Assembly: GCF_004346035.1 (NCBI RefSeq)
Contig: NZ_SLZN01000012.1
Coordinates: 17,968 to 81,967, forward strand
Length of the DNA stretch: 64,000 nt
Reading direction: 5' to 3'
Source of the DNA: Acidomonas methanolica
Lineage (GTDB): Bacteria > Pseudomonadota > Alphaproteobacteria > Acetobacterales > Acetobacteraceae
Within the stretch, counting starts at the first letter, position 1; the number at the start of each line of letters is the position of its first letter. Position numbers and translations under genes: made by a program. The notes under the pieces are model-generated. The model had not been told where the DNA came from, did no database searches, and was given only the letters and a program-made list of their open reading frames with translations. Below are positions 60,941 through 64,000 of this stretch, in pieces.

Positions 60941-61455
60941 TCCGCCGCGCCCATCGCAGCGCGCACGGCCGTCCGCTGCCGAACGGGCCTGCGCCTTTCA
61001 CCACATTGGTCGAACTGACCTTCCAGAAGCAGAGAATCGAGCACTGGATTCGTTTCGGCCGCAAGAGCTACGAACAGATCATCGACCGTCGCCGCAGCGT
61101 TGTCGGCTTCGCACCGGAGAGCATCTTCGCCTTCGTCCGGTGGGCGGCCGGCGAGCACGGCACAGTCGTTTCCCGCATCGACATTGTACGCGCCATCGGT
61201 CGGGGCGAGCCGTATCAAACGCTGCCCTTTGTGCGCCCAGGTGGCGAAATCCTCTTGCGGCTCGACGGCTGGCCGAAGGTGCAGCGCGCGCTTGCCGCTA
61301 TCGATGCCGTGGAAGCCCTGGGCCTCGATCCGGCCGACGTGTCGCCGGACTACTGGCGGCACGCGCACAACCGCCTGACTGCCAATCTGGAGCCGAGCGA
61401 CTACACGCCGGAGCGACATGCGGCGTGGATCGGGCGTCGGAGGATCGACCCGTGA
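60937..61455 (+). CDS. DUF2840 family protein
   Basis: Protein of 172 aa homologous to 10928-11416 (LTFQKQRIEHWIRFGRKSYE, RRRSVVGFAPESIFAFVRWA, VSRIDIVRAIG, PFVRPGGE). Function unknown. Here it follows the cytosine methylase and overlaps it and the signal peptidase by 4 bp each. In element A it precedes the methylase. Confidence 0.86.
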   Translation: MIRRAHRSAHGRPLPNGPAPFTTLVELTFQKQRIEHWIRFGRKSYEQIIDRRRSVVGFAPESIFAFVRWAAGEHGTVVSRIDIVRAIGRGEPYQTLPFVRPGGEILLRLDGWPKVQRALAAIDAVEALGLDPADVSPDYWRHAHNRLTANLEPSDYTPERHAAWIGRRRIDP

Positions 61456-61997
61456 CGGGCCGCCGCTATCTCACCATCACGGCGCTGGCCGCGATGGGCG
61501 TTGCCGTCGCAAGCGCCGTCGAGACGCCGACGAAACTCATCTGGAACGCAACCGCCAGCGCGCCGGTCGGCTTCTACACTGTCGAGCCGGCCGACCGGAT
61601 CGAGGTGCCCGATCTTGTCGCCATCATGCCGCCCGAACCGCTCGCCGCCTTCATGATCGCGCGCGGCTATGTCGGGCGCGGCGTGCCTCTGTTGAAGCGC
61701 GTCGTCGGCCTTCCGGGGCAGCGGGTTTGCCGCATCGGCCGCGCGATCACGGTTGACGGCATCGAGATGGCCGAGGCGCTGAAGCGCGACCGGATCGGCC
61801 GTGAACTGCCCATCTGGCAGGGCTGCCGCGTCATCGCTCCCGGCGAAATCTTCCTTCTGAATTGGGAGGTCCGCGACAGCCTCGACGGGCGCTATTTCGG
61901 ACCCATCCCCGCAAGCTCCGTCATCGGCCGAGCCGCCCCGCTCTGGACCGATGAGGATGGCGTCGGCCGCTACGAGTGGCGCGCGCCGACGCACTGA
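61452..61997 (+). CDS. traF: TraF-type S26 signal peptidase
   Basis: Protein of 181 aa, GTG start overlapping the DUF2840 stop. N-terminal hydrophobic segment (YLTITALAAMGVAVASAV), catalytic serine in ASAPVGFYTV, lysine in PLLKRVVGLPGQRVCR, and LDGRYFGPIPASSVIGRA. It should process the TrbC pilin of element B, whose trb genes lie beyond the window. A longer upstream frame only shadows DUF2840. Confidence 0.88.
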   Translation: MTGRRYLTITALAAMGVAVASAVETPTKLIWNATASAPVGFYTVEPADRIEVPDLVAIMPPEPLAAFMIARGYVGRGVPLLKRVVGLPGQRVCRIGRAITVDGIEMAEALKRDRIGRELPIWQGCRVIAPGEIFLLNWEVRDSLDGRYFGPIPASSVIGRAAPLWTDEDGVGRYEWRAPTH

Positions 61998-62034
61998 CCT
62001 CGCGCTTCCCCCACCAACCGCAAGGAGACTGACA

Positions 62035-62367
62035 ATGCCTGCCAATATCTTGGAACCTACCGCTAACGGTTACGTCGGCCGTGTTCGACTGTTCGGCATC
62101 GACGAGGAAATCGTGCTTGTCGCCATCGAGCCGGGCGACGCCGACAACGCGCCGGCTTACCGCATTCATCTCGACGACGAGGACGGTCCCGAAATTGGCG
62201 GCGGCTGGAAACGTGTCGGCGAGAAGGCCGGCGACTACATCGCCCTGGAGATCGACAGTCCGATTTTCCCCGCGCTGTTTCGCCCGGCATTGTTCCAGGC
62301 CGACGACGAGGGACGCACCTTCCGGCTCGCGTGGAAGCGGCCGAAGGCGCGCGAGGATCGGAGCTGA
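62035..62367 (+). CDS. DUF736 family protein
   Basis: Protein of 110 aa: NGYVGRVRLFGIDEEIVLVA, YRIHLDDEDGPEIGGGWKRV, GDYIALEIDSPIFPALFRPA, FRLAWKRP. Same place as the DUF736 gene at 13552 in element A. AAGGAG lies 6-8 nt before the ATG. Function unknown. Confidence 0.88.
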   Translation: MPANILEPTANGYVGRVRLFGIDEEIVLVAIEPGDADNAPAYRIHLDDEDGPEIGGGWKRVGEKAGDYIALEIDSPIFPALFRPALFQADDEGRTFRLAWKRPKAREDRS

Positions 62368-62370
62368 TCG

Positions 62371-63228
62371 GTGCGCGTTCCTCCCATCCCTTTGTTCGCG
62401 GGAAATCCGTATTCGCGGTTCAAAATGCTTCACTGGAGCATTTTGCCGGCGGCTTTGCCGCCGTCACCGCTCACCCCGCTCGTCCCGCTCGACGACCGGA
62501 CGGCCGGCGCGCGTAGCGAAGATCAAGGGCGGCCATCGGCCGGCGCTTCGCGCGCACCCTTTACCGTAGCGAGCACGCTGGCAGCCTGGCGGCGTGGCGG
62601 AGACAGGGCGGCATGGCGTTGTGCTGTTCTGTTGCTGGCCGGGGCGCTTTCCGTCTGCACGGGATCGGGCGTCGTGGTCGCACAGTCCGCGTCGGTCGTG
62701 CGCCCGGTTGCCGTCGATCCCTATGCCGCGCACATCACCGAGGCGTCGCAGCGGTTCGGCATCCCCGAACACTGGATTCGCGCCGTGGTGCGCGCCGAGA
62801 GCGCGGGCGATGTGCGCTCGGTTTCGTCAGCCGGCGCGATTGGTTTGATGCAGGTCATGCCCGACACCTGGGCGGGCTTGCGCGTCCGCTATCGGCTCGG
62901 CCGCGATCCCTGGCAGCCGCGCGACAACATCCTCGCAGGCACCGCCTACATGCGCGAATTGTGGGATCGTTACGGCAATGTCGTTGCGATGCTCGCCGCC
63001 TATAATGCCGGCCCTGGCCGCTACGACGAGCACCGTTCAACCGGTCGCCCGCTGCCCGCCGAGACACGCGCCTATGTCGCCGCGCTCGCGCCGATCCTTG
63101 GCGGCGCGGCTGCATCCGATGCACCAGCGCAGCGGGCTGCGCCGCCGCCCGACTGGCGCGAAGCACCGCTCTTTATCGTGCGCCAGAACGACAGCCAGGC
63201 GACCGCCAAACCGTCAGCCGACATGTAG
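62371..63228 (+). CDS. Lytic transglycosylase, conjugation-associated
   Basis: SLT-domain enzyme with VVRAESAGDVRSVS (catalytic Glu), GAIGLMQVMPDTW, DNILAGTAYM and AAYNAGPGRYDEH. The open frame starts with GTG at 62371, but the first 80 codons are Pro/Arg-rich and cover two hairpins. The real start may be further in, ahead of the hydrophobic signal segment (CAVLLLAGALSVCTGSGVVVA). Homologue of 13890-14561 with a different C-terminal tail. Confidence 0.88.
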   Translation: MRVPPIPLFAGNPYSRFKMLHWSILPAALPPSPLTPLVPLDDRTAGARSEDQGRPSAGASRAPFTVASTLAAWRRGGDRAAWRCAVLLLAGALSVCTGSGVVVAQSASVVRPVAVDPYAAHITEASQRFGIPEHWIRAVVRAESAGDVRSVSSAGAIGLMQVMPDTWAGLRVRYRLGRDPWQPRDNILAGTAYMRELWDRYGNVVAMLAAYNAGPGRYDEHRSTGRPLPAETRAYVAALAPILGGAAASDAPAQRAAPPPDWREAPLFIVRQNDSQATAKPSADM

Positions 63229-63269
63229 TCCGGCGACCTGTTCGCCTCCGTTTCGGAGCGGGATCGCCG

Positions 63270-63848
63270 ATGAAAATTGCCTATGCCGATCCACCGTATA
63301 TAGGCTGCGCGCATCTTTACCGTGGCCACCCCGACTATGCCGGCGAGGTCGATCATGTGCGCCTGATAGAGCGGCTGGAGCGCGACTATGATGGCTGGAT
63401 ATTGCACGCCGCCGCGACGCCGCGCTCCATCGCGACGCTTGCGCCGCTCGTTGAACGGACGGGCGCGCGGTGGATGGCCTGGGTGAAGGGTTTCGCGGCG
63501 TTCAAGCGCAATATCCCTGTCGCGTTTGCGTGGGAGCCGGTCATCGTGAAGGCCGCGCGAAAGCCCGTCGTCAGCAAGCGGCTTGTGATGCGGGACTGGA
63601 TTCAAGAGAGCATCACGCTTCGTCGCGGCCTCACTGGCGCGAAGCCCGAAGCGGTCCGTCATTGGGCTTTCGAGATGGTCGCCGCGCGCCCCGAAGACAC
63701 GCTTGACGACCTGTTTCCCGGCAGCGGAGCGGTCGCGGAATCGTGGCGCACATGGCGTCTCAAATTCGCTTTGCCGGGCGAGCCGGCGGTGCGGATCGCT
63801 GCATCTATCGGTGTGCAGGATCAGGCAACTGATGGAGCAGGATCATGA
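63270..63848 (+). CDS. Putative DNA methyltransferase-like protein
   Basis: Protein of 192 aa with ADPPYIGCAHLY at its very start, the place of a DPPY catalytic motif, and DDLFPGSGAV near residue 150, a SAM-binding motif in the permuted order. The middle (DGWILHAAATPRSIATL ... WMAWVKGFAAFKRN) resembles phage-type small amino-methylases. It follows the transglycosylase where element A has the oriT-like repeats and relaxase. ATG at 63270 with GGGATCG upstream, a weak ribosome site. Confidence 0.65.
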   Translation: MKIAYADPPYIGCAHLYRGHPDYAGEVDHVRLIERLERDYDGWILHAAATPRSIATLAPLVERTGARWMAWVKGFAAFKRNIPVAFAWEPVIVKAARKPVVSKRLVMRDWIQESITLRRGLTGAKPEAVRHWAFEMVAARPEDTLDDLFPGSGAVAESWRTWRLKFALPGEPAVRIAASIGVQDQATDGAGS

Positions 63849-64000
63849 GGGCCGGAGGGGCAGAAACGGAGGGGAAGGCGGAGGGCAAGATAAAGGAAAC
63901 CGGCACTAGCACTACTTTGGCATTTTCTGTGATGAGGGTGGACTGAGCGTCCTGCCGCAGTGAGGACACTGCCGGCATGGTGGTTGGAGGATGCGATCAA
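63849..64000. other. Window end, no gene supported
   Basis: A 33-codon frame starting at 63845 overlaps the preceding stop (ATGA) and reads a Gly/Glu/Lys-rich peptide to 63946. It could be a small coupled gene but has no recognisable content. By comparison with element A, the oriT and relaxase should follow just beyond the window. Confidence 0.3.

Noticed and set aside
1..64000. CRISPR arrays, complete tRNA or rRNA genes, insertion sequences
   Set aside because: No regularly spaced repeats, no complete cloverleaf and no transposase motifs were noticed. The only tRNA-like sequence is the 19-nt fragment at 46056.

Overview
The window is GC-rich (roughly 60% or more), with dense overlapping genes and an alphaproteobacterial gene repertoire (trb-type conjugation locus, DUF736/DUF2840/DUF2285 proteins, RPA-type replication initiator). 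Family resemblance of the left and middle parts suggests an acetic acid bacterium (Acetobacteraceae). The right part looks more like Sphingomonadales or Rhizobiales mobile DNA. That assignment is an inference. Nearly everything here is accessory.

Layout. (1) 0-5.7 kb: an OLD-family ATPase/TOPRIM nuclease and a very large SF1 helicase on the minus strand, a candidate defence pair. (2) 5.8-30.1 kb, 'element A': an ICE-type backbone on the plus strand. Its order is DNA methylase, DUF736, a small XRE regulator, a split fseA-like activator, an rdfS-like excisionase, a replication initiator, DUF2840, a cytosine methylase, a TraF-type signal peptidase, DUF736, a lytic transglycosylase, an oriT candidate, a relaxase, small cargo, traG, a CopG-type protein, trbBCDEJLFGI and DUF2274. 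(3) 30-42.2 kb: metabolic and efflux cargo. It holds a LysR gene, a tripartite efflux operon with a decarboxylase-like gene, a TetR with recognisable operator repeats, a GlcG/HbpS-like gene, LysR, DJ-1/PfpI, a PRISE-type SDR, an aldo/keto reductase, a GST and a second TetR, ending in a truncated acetyltransferase. (4) 42.4-45.7 kb: a single-chain restriction-modification enzyme. (5) 46.0-64 kb, 'element B': a large serine recombinase whose 3' end runs over the 3' end of an initiator-tRNA-like sequence, a PemK/Phd pair, a divergent qseM/qseC-like pair, and a complete short type II CBASS operon with divergent CapH/CapP-type regulators. A second, diverged copy of the element A backbone follows (methylase to lytic transglycosylase) and runs out of the window.

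How the genes work together. In both elements the excision switch looks like the one described for ICEMlSymR7A. A DUF6499 ORF and a DUF2285 ORF are joined by a +1 frameshift at a CCC codon into FseA, which would turn on the adjacent rdfS-like gene. Element B also carries the antiactivator/repressor pair (QseM/QseC-like). Element A has only an XRE regulator, with a related operator directly in front of fseA. Once excised, the relaxase, TraG and the Trb type IV secretion system would move the element.

The strongest new-looking signal is in the cytosine methylase of both copies. The reading frame that carries the conserved middle of the protein is +1 to the frame that carries the N-terminus, and the two meet at a CCC codon in the same position in both copies. 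The original frame nevertheless stays open and codes a conserved C-terminus. The same DNA therefore appears to encode two C-terminal domains, reached by a second +1 frameshift of the type used by fseA.
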